Shown here piece by piece: positions 1 to 8,236 of a stretch of DNA of 64,000 nt (positions are counted from its first letter, which is position 1; every line of letters begins with the position of its first letter). Position numbers and translations under genes: made by a program. The notes beneath the pieces were generated by a model. The model was not told the DNA's origin. It was given only the letters and a program-made list of their open reading frames with translations, and searched no databases. Source of the DNA: QHXW01 sp963768075 (lineage in GTDB: Bacteria > Acidobacteriota > Terriglobia > Bryobacterales > Bryobacteraceae); NCBI GenBank assembly GCA_963768075.1, contig CAVYHD010000002.1, positions 248,001 to 312,000 of the forward strand, given 5' to 3'.

Positions 1-186
1 CAGGTTACCGAACGTGACGGCGCCACTGAACAAGGGCGGCTTCTCCGGCGGCTTACCATCCTTCCACAGGACTTTCTTGGTCCATTTAGTGTCTTGTGCA
101 GATGCCGGCTTCGCCGCCACGGCGGCCACGGCCGTAGTCGCCGCCAATCCCTTACCCAAAAAATTGCGTCGGTTACTTTGCTTCAT
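1..186 (-). CDS. Tat-exported protein, N-terminal part (possibly RidA/YjgF family)
   Basis: Only the first 62 codons are present; the gene runs off the left edge. It starts at an ATG (complement of 184-186). The N-terminus carries a twin-arginine signal (RRNFLGKG followed by an Ala-rich stretch ending in PASAQ), so export in the folded state is likely. The last visible residues (PPLFSGAVTFGNL) resemble the opening strand of RidA/YjgF enamine deaminases, some of which carry Tat signals in acidobacteria. That family call is inference from a very short segment; the Tat signal is directly visible. Confidence 0.55.
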   Translation of the reverse strand, partial: MKQSNRRNFLGKGLAATTAVAAVAAKPASAQDTKWTKKVLWKDGKPPEKPPLFSGAVTFGNL

Positions 187-210
187 GTTTGATCCTTTCG
201 TAGTGAAATT

Positions 211-726
211 CTAACTCGATGAGAGCTGCGCGGTGCGCGCCCATTTTGAGGCGCTAATCGCCTGCCCCAGGTGCCGCTGCGTGTGCTCGGCGATGTGGGT
301 AAGGAGTCCGATTGCAGTAGTCGGCAACCGCTTCCGTCCCACCTCGCGCGGTTCCGACAAACGCGCCGGGTCGAGAGCCCGTATCACCAGTTCAGCGCGG
401 CGAAACGCGACGTCCAGGTCGGCCAACAGTTGTTCGCGGGCAGCACCCGGCTCGCCCTCTCGCCCGAGCGCGGCCAACTGCGCGTCGGAAATCTGGCGGC
501 CTTCGAGATACGTAACGAGCCGATCGGTGCTGCCGGTTATGTGCCCAATGTGAAAACCGACGGAGGCGAAGCCATGAGGTGTTAGCCAGATTTGTTGCGT
601 GCTAAGTCCTTCAGTGAAATACGCGAGATCCTCCCACGCCTGCTGGAACGCGTAAAGGACGGGCGCAAGAAGCGGGTCGAGACCCGGAATTGGACCCCGC
701 AACCAGGGCTCGGGAGATGTCTGCAT
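211..726 (-). CDS. DinB-like superfamily protein
   Basis: 171 residues, the usual length for a DinB/YfiT-like four-helix bundle. The expected metal-binding histidines are visible: GFHIGHI near residue 59 and a C-terminal helix with THIAEHTQRHLGQ near residues 143-154. Such proteins are putative metal-dependent enzymes; some transfer bacillithiol or mycothiol, and most have no known substrate. It is cytoplasmic, with no signal peptide. It lies 24 bp upstream of the Tat protein gene on the same strand, so the two may be co-transcribed. The family call is fairly sure; the function is not known. Confidence 0.8.
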   Translation of the reverse strand: MQTSPEPWLRGPIPGLDPLLAPVLYAFQQAWEDLAYFTEGLSTQQIWLTPHGFASVGFHIGHITGSTDRLVTYLEGRQISDAQLAALGREGEPGAAREQLLADLDVAFRRAELVIRALDPARLSEPREVGRKRLPTTAIGLLTHIAEHTQRHLGQAISASKWARTAQLSSS

Positions 727-872
727 CCGACCAATGTAGCGCCCTCATACCCGGCCCAGGCCACTCACGCCCAGATGTACGGCCAATAAGGCAGGTTATC
801 GAAGCGAAGGGCAAGCAGGCTCCTTAGCCTGAAAATGACTTCCATCCCCAGACGGAGCTGCCGTGGTGGCGT

Positions 873-1109
873 TTAATCGGGCAGTTCGATGGCCCGATCG
901 CATTCGCCGATCGCTTTGTCTACGTGCTCGATGGCCTTCGTGCGGTGCCCTCTATAATCATGCGCGGCGCCCCGCAACTCTTCCCTGGCGCGTTCCAGGT
1001 GCTCGTGTGCGGCCCGGATGCGCGGGTGGTCCCGCTGCGTAAAGGCAGGAGTGGCCATCCCTAATAGGAACGCTCCGAGCATCCCGGCAACGATCATCAG
1101 CTTCTTCAT
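873..1109 (-). CDS. Small secreted His-rich helical protein
   Basis: 78 residues. The first ~25 form a clear Sec signal peptide (MKKLMIVAGMLGAFLLGMATPAFT). The mature part is about 50 residues, helical, and rich in His, Arg and Glu (RIRAAHEHLERAREEL, later KAIEHVDKAIGECDRAI). This repeated His/acidic heptad pattern recalls small periplasmic metal-binding proteins of the SmbP type, but similarity by eye is not enough to assign a function. RBS-like AGGAGAGG lies just before the ATG. Stand-alone gene. Confidence 0.6.
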   Translation of the reverse strand: MKKLMIVAGMLGAFLLGMATPAFTQRDHPRIRAAHEHLERAREELRGAAHDYRGHRTKAIEHVDKAIGECDRAIELPD

Positions 1110-1270
1110 ACCTCTCCTTTAGACCGGATCGAGATCCGATTCCGACGAAGCATACCATTAGGGCTCCCGGAGTTCAATAGATTGCGAGCTACTAAAGAAT
1201 GCGTGAGCGCAAACCGACATTGAAGCAGAAACCTGATAAAATCAAGAAAGACTAGTGTTGGTTTGGTAGC

Positions 1271-1615
1271 ATGCCCCTCTACGAATATAAATGCGCATCT
1301 TGCGGGGAAACCTTCGAGATCATACAAAAGTTCTCGGACGTCCCGCTTCAAGTACACGAGAAGTGCGGCGGGCACGTGGAACGGCTGATCTCGACGTCCG
1401 CGCTTCAGTTCAAAGGCACGGGCTGGTACGTGACCGACTACGCGAAGGGAAACGGCAACAGCCAACCGTCGAAGGACGGCAAAAAAGAAGGTAAGAGCGA
1501 AGGAAAAAGCGAAGGCAAACACGAAGGCTCTGCTTCCTCCAACGATTCGGCCTCTAAAACCGAAACAAAGTCCGCCCCCACCACGCCAGCCAGTAGTTCT
1601 GATAAAAAGGGGTAG
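1271..1615 (+). CDS. FmdB-family zinc ribbon protein
   Basis: 114 residues. The N-terminal 55 residues match the FmdB/CxxC_CXXC_SSSS regulatory zinc ribbon: MPLYEYKCASCGE, then HEKCGGHVERLIS, then FKGTGWYVTDY. Metal ligands would be C8, C11 and the H29/C32 pair; the usual second CxxC is HxxC here. The C-terminal half is a charged, low-complexity tail (repeats of EGKSEGKSEGKHEG, then Ser/Thr rich). Members are putative regulators of one-carbon and amide metabolism. The stop codon TAG overlaps the GTG start of the penicillin acylase by one base, so the two are translationally coupled. Confidence 0.85.
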   Translation: MPLYEYKCASCGETFEIIQKFSDVPLQVHEKCGGHVERLISTSALQFKGTGWYVTDYAKGNGNSQPSKDGKKEGKSEGKSEGKHEGSASSNDSASKTETKSAPTTPASSSDKKG

Positions 1616-3852
1616 TGCCAAGCCGAGTTCGACCCGCACTCCTGCTGCTTTCCGCCGCGTGCATTTGCCGCGCCGACGTAATCACTATCCAGGGCCCGTC
1701 CCAACCGGTCGAGATCATCCGCGACCGCTGGGGAGTGCCGCACATCTACGCACAGTCGGTGCACGATCTGTTTTTCGCGCAAGGCTATATCGCGGCGAAG
1801 GATCGCCTCTGGCAGATCGACCTTTGGCGGCGCATCGGCACGGGTAAGCTGGCCGAGGTGCTCGGTCCTGGTGCGGTTGCGCGCGATCGCCTGGCGCGTG
1901 CGGTGGCGTTTCGCGGCGACTGGAATGCCGAGTGGTCGAGCTACGGCCCCAACACGCGCGAAATCGTCACGGCTTTCACCCAGGGGATCAACGCATACAT
2001 CCAGTCGCTCGGCGGCGTACGGCCCCTGGAATTTCGCCTTGCCGGTTATGATCCGGGCCTATGGGCTCCGGAAGACTGCCTCAGCCGCGTCGCCGGCTTG
2101 CTAATGACACACAACCTGACGAGCGAAGTGAAGCGTGCCGAACACGTGCAGCGCTTCGGACTCGCCACCGTAGAAAAACTCTTTTCGCTCGATCCGCCTA
2201 TTCCCACCGAGATTCCCGCCGGGCTGGATCTCAGCGACATTTCCCACGATATTGTACGCACCTACGAACAGGCCGTTGGACCCGTGGCATTCTCGACCGA
2301 GCAAGGCAGTAACAACTGGGTCGTGGATGGAACGATGACGGCCACGGGCAAGCCGCTATTGGCCAACGATCCGCACCGCCCGGTGCAGATTCCCTCGCTG
2401 CGCAAGACCGTTCACCTGGTTGCGCCCGGTTGGAACGCCATTGGCGCCGGCGAGCCTGCGCTCCCCGGTATTGCCCTGGGCCACAACGACCACATCGGTT
2501 TCGGGTTCACCATCGTCGGGATCGATCAGCAAGACCTCTACGTGGAGAAGGTAAATCCGGAAAATCCGTCTGAGTACCGTTACCGCGATGCGTGGAAGAG
2601 ATTCGAAATCGAACACCAGGAGATCCCGGTAAAGGGCGGGCTGCCGCAGCCGGTGGAGTTGCACTTCACGGTTCATGGTCCCGTCATTTATGAAGATGCC
2701 GCGCGCCATCGCTCTTACGCCTTGCGCTGGGTGGGCAGCGAGCCCGGAACGGCCGGCTACCTGGCGGGACTCGCGATCGCGCGGGCAAAAAACTGGCATG
2801 AGTTCCTGGCCGCGATGGAGCGCTACAAAGTACCCAGCGAGAATATCGTCTACGCCGATACCGAAGGCAACATCGGGTGGCAGGCGGCCGGGATGGCCCC
2901 CATACGAAAGAACTGGTCTGGCGTTCTTCCGGTTCCCGGCGACTCGGGCGAGTACGAATGGAGCGGCTTCCGCAGGGCAGCGGACCTGCCGCATGTGTAC
3001 AATCCCGCCAAGCACTTCATCGCCACCGCCAATCACAATATTCTGCCGCCGGGTTATACCGTCCCGCTGGGCTACGAATGGGCGCTGCCATTTCGCTTTC
3101 ACCGCATCGAAGAGATGCTCGCAGCGCGCCGGAAATTCACCATCGAAGATTTCGAGCACATGCAGCAGGACGTTGCCTCGCTCCCCGCGCGCCGTTTTCA
3201 GAAAATCCTGAGCGCGTGGACGCCTGAGCCGGCGAGCCGCGAGGCGAAGGCGGCCGAACTGGTGCGCCAGTGGGATGGCAACCTCACGGTAGATTCGCCG
3301 GCCGCGCTGATCTACGAATTTTGGATGGCGCGGCTGCCGCGCGCCGTATTCGGGCCCGACATCGGCGCGGACACCAATATCGAAACGCTTTTACGGGCGT
3401 TGGAACACCAGCCGGATCCAAAAGTGCTCGCCGAAGCGCTCCACGCCGCGCTGGATGAACTGGAACGCCAATGCGGGCAGGACATGCAATCGTGGCAATG
3501 GGGCAAGATCCACCGCATCCTTTTCCGGCACCCTCTAGGTGTGCGGGCCTTCGATCGCGGTCCGGTGGCGCGCCCCGGGGACGGCAACACCGTCAACGCC
3601 ACCAGCGGGGAACATTTCCAGCAGACCAACGGTGCTTCCTACCGCCAGATTCTCGACGTGAGCGACTGGGACCGCTCCGTGATGACCAACGCACCAGGCG
3701 AATCCGGTGATCCCGAGAGCCCGCACTACGGCGACCTTATCGACGACTGGGCAAACGGGCGGTATCATCCCATGCCTTTCTCGCGCCAGGCGGTGGAAGC
3801 CGCGGCTGCCGAGCGTCTAACGCTCTCGCCGAAGGCTGAAAACGCACACTGA
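1615..3852 (+). CDS. Penicillin acylase family protein (Ntn hydrolase)
   Basis: 745 residues, typical for a full penicillin acylase precursor. A short signal peptide (LLLLSAACICRA) is followed by the alpha-chain motif VEIIRDRWGVPHIYA, and then the autocatalytic cleavage site at GSNNW, where Ser232 would become the N-terminal nucleophile of the beta chain. Downstream LLANDPH and the long beta chain follow family layout. These periplasmic enzymes cleave amides; in soil bacteria the physiological substrates include N-acyl homoserine lactones and phenylacetyl or aliphatic amides, and the substrate here cannot be told from sequence. The GTG start overlaps the FmdB stop by one base. Confidence 0.9.
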   Translation: MPSRVRPALLLLSAACICRADVITIQGPSQPVEIIRDRWGVPHIYAQSVHDLFFAQGYIAAKDRLWQIDLWRRIGTGKLAEVLGPGAVARDRLARAVAFRGDWNAEWSSYGPNTREIVTAFTQGINAYIQSLGGVRPLEFRLAGYDPGLWAPEDCLSRVAGLLMTHNLTSEVKRAEHVQRFGLATVEKLFSLDPPIPTEIPAGLDLSDISHDIVRTYEQAVGPVAFSTEQGSNNWVVDGTMTATGKPLLANDPHRPVQIPSLRKTVHLVAPGWNAIGAGEPALPGIALGHNDHIGFGFTIVGIDQQDLYVEKVNPENPSEYRYRDAWKRFEIEHQEIPVKGGLPQPVELHFTVHGPVIYEDAARHRSYALRWVGSEPGTAGYLAGLAIARAKNWHEFLAAMERYKVPSENIVYADTEGNIGWQAAGMAPIRKNWSGVLPVPGDSGEYEWSGFRRAADLPHVYNPAKHFIATANHNILPPGYTVPLGYEWALPFRFHRIEEMLAARRKFTIEDFEHMQQDVASLPARRFQKILSAWTPEPASREAKAAELVRQWDGNLTVDSPAALIYEFWMARLPRAVFGPDIGADTNIETLLRALEHQPDPKVLAEALHAALDELERQCGQDMQSWQWGKIHRILFRHPLGVRAFDRGPVARPGDGNTVNATSGEHFQQTNGASYRQILDVSDWDRSVMTNAPGESGDPESPHYGDLIDDWANGRYHPMPFSRQAVEAAAAERLTLSPKAENAH

Positions 3853-3917
3853 CCCCCGGTCTGTACTGCCCGGACGGCCCCGCCTGGCGCTATCATTAAA
3901 GGTAAGTAGCGCTACTC

Positions 3918-4802
3918 ATGCCTTTAGGTCCTATGTCGGAGAAAGACCGGTCGCGGCTGGCCCAGTTAATCCAGGGGCCTCTCATCCCGCCCGCTACCCC
4001 TCCCAAAGAGCCGCCAAAGTGGAACTGGCCCGCGGATCTTTGGAAAATCGCCAACCGTTCCCTACGCAGCCGCTGGGACACCTGGTCCGCGCCGGATGCT
4101 AAACGGCATCTCGGGGCGCACTGGCGCGAGTGGACTGCCGGCGGCGCGGCCGCGATCGCCTGCGTGACGCTGCTTGCGGTTGGAGTGCGAGTCGGTGTCC
4201 GGCACGACACGCGCGCCATCGGGCTCCAGATCCAGGAACACCAGGGACACTTGCAAATCCGATGGGATGCCGGTTCGGACCTGATCCGTCGCGCCCAGCA
4301 AGCGAAGTTGTTCATCACCGATGGCGCCGACCGGCTCTTCGTGACTTTGGATGCTGAGCGCCTGCGCCGCGGGACGGTCAATTATGCCCGCCAGAGTGAG
4401 CGTGTGGAATTTCGCATGGCGCTCACCGGCCCGAATGGTCAAGTGGTCGAGCAGCAGACTGTCTTCTTCGGCATGCCGCTCGATAGGCGGGAATCGCATC
4501 TCGATGCCCCCGTCCCAGCCGCCGCGGCGGTGCTTTCCGCTGCCGAGCCACCGGACATCACCGGTCATCGCTCGCGCAGAAGGCCCCTGGCGCAAACCGG
4601 GACGGATCTACCCTTCACCTGTTCGAGCGGCGATACTTTCCGCATGACGAACGCAGCTCCCGGGTGGGACACCTTCACCTGCCGCGGAAACAATGTGTGG
4701 GGCATCTCGCGAACTCGACAGGATGAAGAGGGCTCGGCACGCCGGCCCAACGCCAGCACCACCACCGTGACCGCAAAACCCGCGAGCACCTCCACCACGT
4801 AG
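3918..4802 (+). CDS. Hypothetical single-pass membrane protein
   Basis: 294 residues, not recognised. Pro/Trp-rich cytoplasmic N-terminus (residues 1-70), one transmembrane helix around residues 73-92 (GGAAAIACVTLLAVGVRVGV), then a domain of about 90 residues with alternating strands (LQIRWDAGSDLIRRAQQAKLF...RLFVTLDAERLRRGTVNY) that looks like an Ig-like/FN3-like sandwich. The C-terminus is Thr-rich and unstructured. The ORF is free of stops and begins with ATG, but the last ~60 codons are low in complexity and may be the weakest part. It converges on the ABC permease gene. Confidence 0.55.
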   Translation: MPLGPMSEKDRSRLAQLIQGPLIPPATPPKEPPKWNWPADLWKIANRSLRSRWDTWSAPDAKRHLGAHWREWTAGGAAAIACVTLLAVGVRVGVRHDTRAIGLQIQEHQGHLQIRWDAGSDLIRRAQQAKLFITDGADRLFVTLDAERLRRGTVNYARQSERVEFRMALTGPNGQVVEQQTVFFGMPLDRRESHLDAPVPAAAAVLSAAEPPDITGHRSRRRPLAQTGTDLPFTCSSGDTFRMTNAAPGWDTFTCRGNNVWGISRTRQDEEGSARRPNASTTTVTAKPASTSTT

Positions 4803-4849
4803 TTCACGTACGCCAATGGAACCGATCGCGATGAGACCGACAGGCTGAT

Positions 4850-5659
4850 CTACAGCACGTCCGCGAATCCGCGTTTCAAGTGCCGGAACACCAGGCCCCC
4901 GACGAAGAACGCCGCCAGGCCGTAAGCGGCCAACAGACCGGTCTCCCTCCAACCCGGTAGCGCGGATGCCAGTAACACTTTTCGGTATGCGTTCACCAGA
5001 CGCGCCAGTGGATTCAAGTAGATCAGGATCTGCAACCTCTTCGGAATCTGGTTTTCGAAAATGAAAATCGGCGTCAGCCAAAACCAAACCGTCAGAACAA
5101 CCGTCACAATCTGCGCCGTGTCCCGCAGGTACACCTGTAGCGCGGCAACAACCCATCCGATGCCCACCGCCAGGAGACCCAGAAACAGCATATAAATCGG
5201 CAGCAGCACCAATACCGGGCTGACCGAGTGCAGCCAGATTGCCGCCGCGACAATCATTAGCAGAAGCGCCAGGAAATGGCTGATCAGCGACGAAAGGAAA
5301 ACCGAGAGCGGCACCATCTCCGCAGGGAAAACCGTCTTGGTGATCAGCCCGGCCTGCTCGATCAGGGAGGAAGACGACCTTTGTACCGTTTCGCTGAACA
5401 GGAGCCAGGGCAGCTGCCCGGCGAAAAGGAACAGGGGATAGTTCCCGGGCTCCCCGGGCGGAAGCTTTTGTTTGAGGCACACGCTGAACACGTAAGTCCA
5501 GCTTCCGAGCAGGACCAGCGGATGGATCAGGCCCCACACCCAGCCCGCCACCGAGCCTACGAAACGCTGCTCGAAATCGCGCCTAACTAATTGAAAAAGT
5601 AGCCCCCTGCGCGCAATCAGGTTGCGCAAAAAGAATGTTCCGGGTAAACGACTAGGCAA
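4850..5659 (-). CDS. ABC-2 type permease for polysaccharide/polyol-phosphate export (Wzm/TagG-like)
   Basis: 269 residues with six predicted membrane helices and the typical opening for the family (LLFQLVRRDFEQRFVGSVAGWVWGL...P). Wzm-type permeases pair with a Wzt ATPase to export lipid-linked O-antigen, teichoic acid or capsule across the inner membrane. No Wzt ATPase is adjacent, so this is an orphan permease here; the ATPase must be encoded elsewhere. It is divergently oriented to the M23 peptidase with 149 bp between the starts, and about 24 kb from the glycan biosynthesis genes further right. Confidence 0.85.
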   Translation of the reverse strand: MPSRLPGTFFLRNLIARRGLLFQLVRRDFEQRFVGSVAGWVWGLIHPLVLLGSWTYVFSVCLKQKLPPGEPGNYPLFLFAGQLPWLLFSETVQRSSSSLIEQAGLITKTVFPAEMVPLSVFLSSLISHFLALLLMIVAAAIWLHSVSPVLVLLPIYMLFLGLLAVGIGWVVAALQVYLRDTAQIVTVVLTVWFWLTPIFIFENQIPKRLQILIYLNPLARLVNAYRKVLLASALPGWRETGLLAAYGLAAFFVGGLVFRHLKRGFADVL

Positions 5660-5808
5660 GCCCGAATGCTAACAAGTGCCAGCTTGACACGCAACTTCAC
5701 CAGTTGCTAAAGTTTAATCCTTAACAATTCCTAATGCTAGGCCGACGGTAAGGGCACTAGCTTCCAGTTCGCGCCGCAATTAAAAATCAGGAGCCGAAAG
5801 GAGAAGAG

Positions 5809-6687
5809 ATGAAGCAACAGTATTTTATCCTTGTACTCGCGCATTCGCTTCACGGCAGACTTCGAAGAGTTCATATTCCCCATCAAGTCCTTTATATTGT
5901 TCTAGCGCTCGCCATGGTTGGTGGTTTCTCCATATTTGGTTTTGTCTCCAGCTACGCCCGCATGGCCTGGAAAGTCGCCAATTACAACTCGCTGAAACGG
6001 GAAAGCGACCAGCTTCGCACGCGGTACCGGAATCTGCAGAAGGTGGTTAACCAGACCAACGAGCAGCTCGCCTCGCTCGAAATCTTCGCCAATGAGGTTT
6101 CCGCGGCCTACGGAATCAAACAGAAGCTGGAAGGCCCCAACGACATCGCGGACGAAGGTAAGCTGGTTCCCACGTTTTCCGAAACCGTCGAGGAATACAA
6201 TTATCTCCGCAGCTCCAACCTCTCGCGCGCCAGCTTCTCGCGCCGCTGGCAGCTCAATACCAAGCCAGGCATCTGGCCCGTTGATGGCGTGCTGATGAGC
6301 AGCTTCGGCCAGCGCACGGACCCCTTCTCGGGTGAGGGCGCGGTACACGCCGGCGTTGATATCTCCGCTCCCATGGGCACGCCGGTCCGCGCCACCGCGG
6401 ACGGAATTGTCGTCTTTGCCGACCGCTCCAGCGGCTACGGGCGCCTGGTGATCGTCGATCACGGCAACGGCTTCGAGACCTACTACGCACATCTCTCGCG
6501 TTTCGATGTGATCACCGGGCAAGAGATCCGGCGGGGTGAGTATGTCGGTGCGGTGGGCGATTCGGGCCGCGTCACAGCGCCGCATCTGCACTACGAAGTG
6601 CGCATCGGCAAAACGCCGGTCAACCCATACCGCTACCTGGTGGCCCAGCGGCAGGCACAGCAGGCCAAGAACGATTTCCCGTTCTGA
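5809..6687 (+). CDS. M23 family (LytM-like) metallopeptidase, membrane anchored
   Basis: 292 residues. One transmembrane helix near residues 28-50, a coiled coil at about 55-90 (SDQLRTRYRNLQKVVNQTNEQLASLE), then a C-terminal LytM/M23 domain from about residue 155. Zinc ligands are visible: H180 and D184 in HAGVDIS, and H259/H261 in APHLHYEV. It either cleaves peptidoglycan cross-links or, like NlpD/EnvC, regulates amidases. All active-site residues are intact, so activity is likely. A strong RBS (AAAGGAGAAG) precedes the ATG. Confidence 0.9.
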   Translation: MKQQYFILVLAHSLHGRLRRVHIPHQVLYIVLALAMVGGFSIFGFVSSYARMAWKVANYNSLKRESDQLRTRYRNLQKVVNQTNEQLASLEIFANEVSAAYGIKQKLEGPNDIADEGKLVPTFSETVEEYNYLRSSNLSRASFSRRWQLNTKPGIWPVDGVLMSSFGQRTDPFSGEGAVHAGVDISAPMGTPVRATADGIVVFADRSSGYGRLVIVDHGNGFETYYAHLSRFDVITGQEIRRGEYVGAVGDSGRVTAPHLHYEVRIGKTPVNPYRYLVAQRQAQQAKNDFPF

Positions 6688-6740
6688 GCCGCAATTCTCT
6701 CCAAAACTTGATAAGCTAGTCCGGCACAGGAGCCGGAATA

Positions 6741-7766
6741 ATGAGAGATTGGTTTCTTCGCCTGATAGCCCTTACCATAGGAGCTATCCTGCTCACATCG
6801 GCCTACTACCGCGTCAATTCCTCCACGGTCATGACACTGGCGGCGCAGCACTTTCTGGCGTCGCTGACGCCCGAACAGCGCGCCCAGGCCACTTTCCCGT
6901 TCGAGGCTGACGAACGCCAGAACTGGCACTTCATTCCTAAAGAGCGCAAGGGCCTGCCGCTGCTCGATATGCAACCGCACCAGAAGGCGCTCGCCCATGC
7001 GCTGCTGAGCGCCGGGCTGAGCCAGCAGGGTTACATCAAGGCCGTGACGATCATGAGCCTCGAAGACGTCCTGCGCATTATGGAAAACGCCGACCCCAAT
7101 TATCGCAATCCGCAGAAATACTACTTCAGCGTTTTCGGCGAACCCTCCGACACCGGCACCTGGGGATACCGCGTGGAGGGCCACCATATCAGCCAGAACT
7201 ACACCGTCGTGAACGGCAAGATTGCGGACACGCCCAGCTTCTTCGGTGCGAATCCCGCGGAAGTGCGGGAAGGGCCGCGCAAAGGATTGCGCGTGCTGGC
7301 GGGTGAGGAGGATTTAGCGCGCGATCTGCTGGAAGCGCTCACTCCCGAGCAGAAGAAAATCGCCATCGTGGTCGACAAGGCCTATCCCGATATCCTCACC
7401 ATGGCCTCGCGCAAGGCCGCGCTCGAAGGGCAACCCTCCGGTCTCTCCGCCGCGAAGATGACCAAGAAGCAGTTCGACCTGCTCCAGACACTGCTTTCCG
7501 ACTATGCCTACAATGTGCCCGACCAGCTCGCGCAAGTCCGCGAGGAGCACATCAAGAAGGCCGGCACGAATCTGTTCTTCGCCTGGGCGGGTGCCGAGGA
7601 GCGTGGCAGCGGCCACTATTACCGCATTCAGTCCCCGACTTTTTTGATCGAGTACGACAACACCCAAAACAACGCGAACCACATCCATTCCGTCTGGCGG
7701 GATTTCAACGGTGATTTCGGCCTCGACCTGCTGGCGATGCATTACCAACAGAGCCACAACAAGTAG
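6741..7766 (+). CDS. DUF3500 domain protein, membrane anchored or secreted
   Basis: 341 residues. An N-terminal signal/anchor helix (residues 6-22) is followed by the DUF3500 pattern: ATFPFEADERQNWHFIPKER, KGLPLLDMQPHQKALAHALL, and a C-terminal part with HYYRIQSPTFLIEYDNTQ and NHIHSVWRDFNGDFGLD. These proteins are common in acidobacteria and planctomycetes and have no proven function. It lies 53 bp after the M23 peptidase and may share its transcript. A rho-independent terminator follows at 7780-7812. Confidence 0.8.
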   Translation: MRDWFLRLIALTIGAILLTSAYYRVNSSTVMTLAAQHFLASLTPEQRAQATFPFEADERQNWHFIPKERKGLPLLDMQPHQKALAHALLSAGLSQQGYIKAVTIMSLEDVLRIMENADPNYRNPQKYYFSVFGEPSDTGTWGYRVEGHHISQNYTVVNGKIADTPSFFGANPAEVREGPRKGLRVLAGEEDLARDLLEALTPEQKKIAIVVDKAYPDILTMASRKAALEGQPSGLSAAKMTKKQFDLLQTLLSDYAYNVPDQLAQVREEHIKKAGTNLFFAWAGAEERGSGHYYRIQSPTFLIEYDNTQNNANHIHSVWRDFNGDFGLDLLAMHYQQSHNK

Positions 7767-7779
7767 CTCGCCGTACTGC

Positions 7780-7812
7780 AGGCGCGGACTGGCGTTGCAC
7801 ACCGCGCCTTTT
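7780..7812 (+). terminator. Rho-independent terminator after the DUF3500 gene
   Basis: A perfect 8-bp stem (AGGCGCGG at 7780-7787, CCGCGCCT at 7802-7809) with a 14-nt loop runs directly into TTTT (7809-7812). It sits 14 bp after the stop codon and separates the M23/DUF3500 pair from the PadR/ADOP pair. Confidence 0.7.
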
Positions 7813-7820
7813 GACGGTTG

Positions 7821-7871
7821 TAGACAATACTAATCTACTCGGGTAATACTATATACTCGTTTGTACTAGTA
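7821..7871 (+). promoter_or_regulatory. Promoter and probable PadR operator, near-leaderless start
   Basis: TAGACA (7821-7826), a 17-bp spacer and TAATAC (7844-7849) form a plausible sigma-70 promoter; TATACT (7852-7857) is an alternative -10. No Shine-Dalgarno sequence precedes the ATG at 7871, so the mRNA is probably leaderless or nearly so. Five TACT tetranucleotides occur within 40 bp (7828, 7836, 7847, 7854, 7864), and the palindrome TACTAGTA (7864-7871) overlaps the start codon. This is a likely autoregulatory PadR operator (inference). Confidence 0.5.
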
Positions 7872-8236
7872 TGTCTGCCAAGGACCAATCCTCCGCTAGC
7901 GTTTTCGCACCGCTCTCGCCGGCCGTCTTCCACATCCTTCTGTCCCTCGGCGAGGGGGAACGCCACGGTTACGCCATCAAGCGCGATATCGTTCTGCGCA
8001 CCGGGGGCAAGCTGAAACTTGGACCCGGCGTGCTTTACGGATCCATCAACAAGATGTTGGAACAGGGGCTGATCGAAGAGTCCGACGCGCGGCCCGACCC
8101 GCACCTTGACGACGAGCGGCGCCGTTACTATCGCATCACCCGCCATGGCCGCAAGGTAGCGCAAGCAGAAGCGGCTCGCATGCGCGAGTTGGTGCAGTTG
8201 GCCGCGGCAAGGTTCGGAGTGCCCAAGCATGCCTGA
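7871..8236 (+). CDS. PadR family transcriptional regulator
   Basis: 121 residues. The winged helix-turn-helix of PadR is clear: FHILLSLGEGERHGYAI, then GPGVLYGSINKMLEQGLIEE, then RRRYYRITRHGRKVA. In acidobacteria this short PadR type is usually encoded directly before an ADOP permease. Here its last 8 bp overlap the permease start, so the two are coupled. It probably represses its own operon through the TACT-rich region at its start. Confidence 0.9.
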   Translation: MSAKDQSSASVFAPLSPAVFHILLSLGEGERHGYAIKRDIVLRTGGKLKLGPGVLYGSINKMLEQGLIEESDARPDPHLDDERRRYYRITRHGRKVAQAEAARMRELVQLAAARFGVPKHA

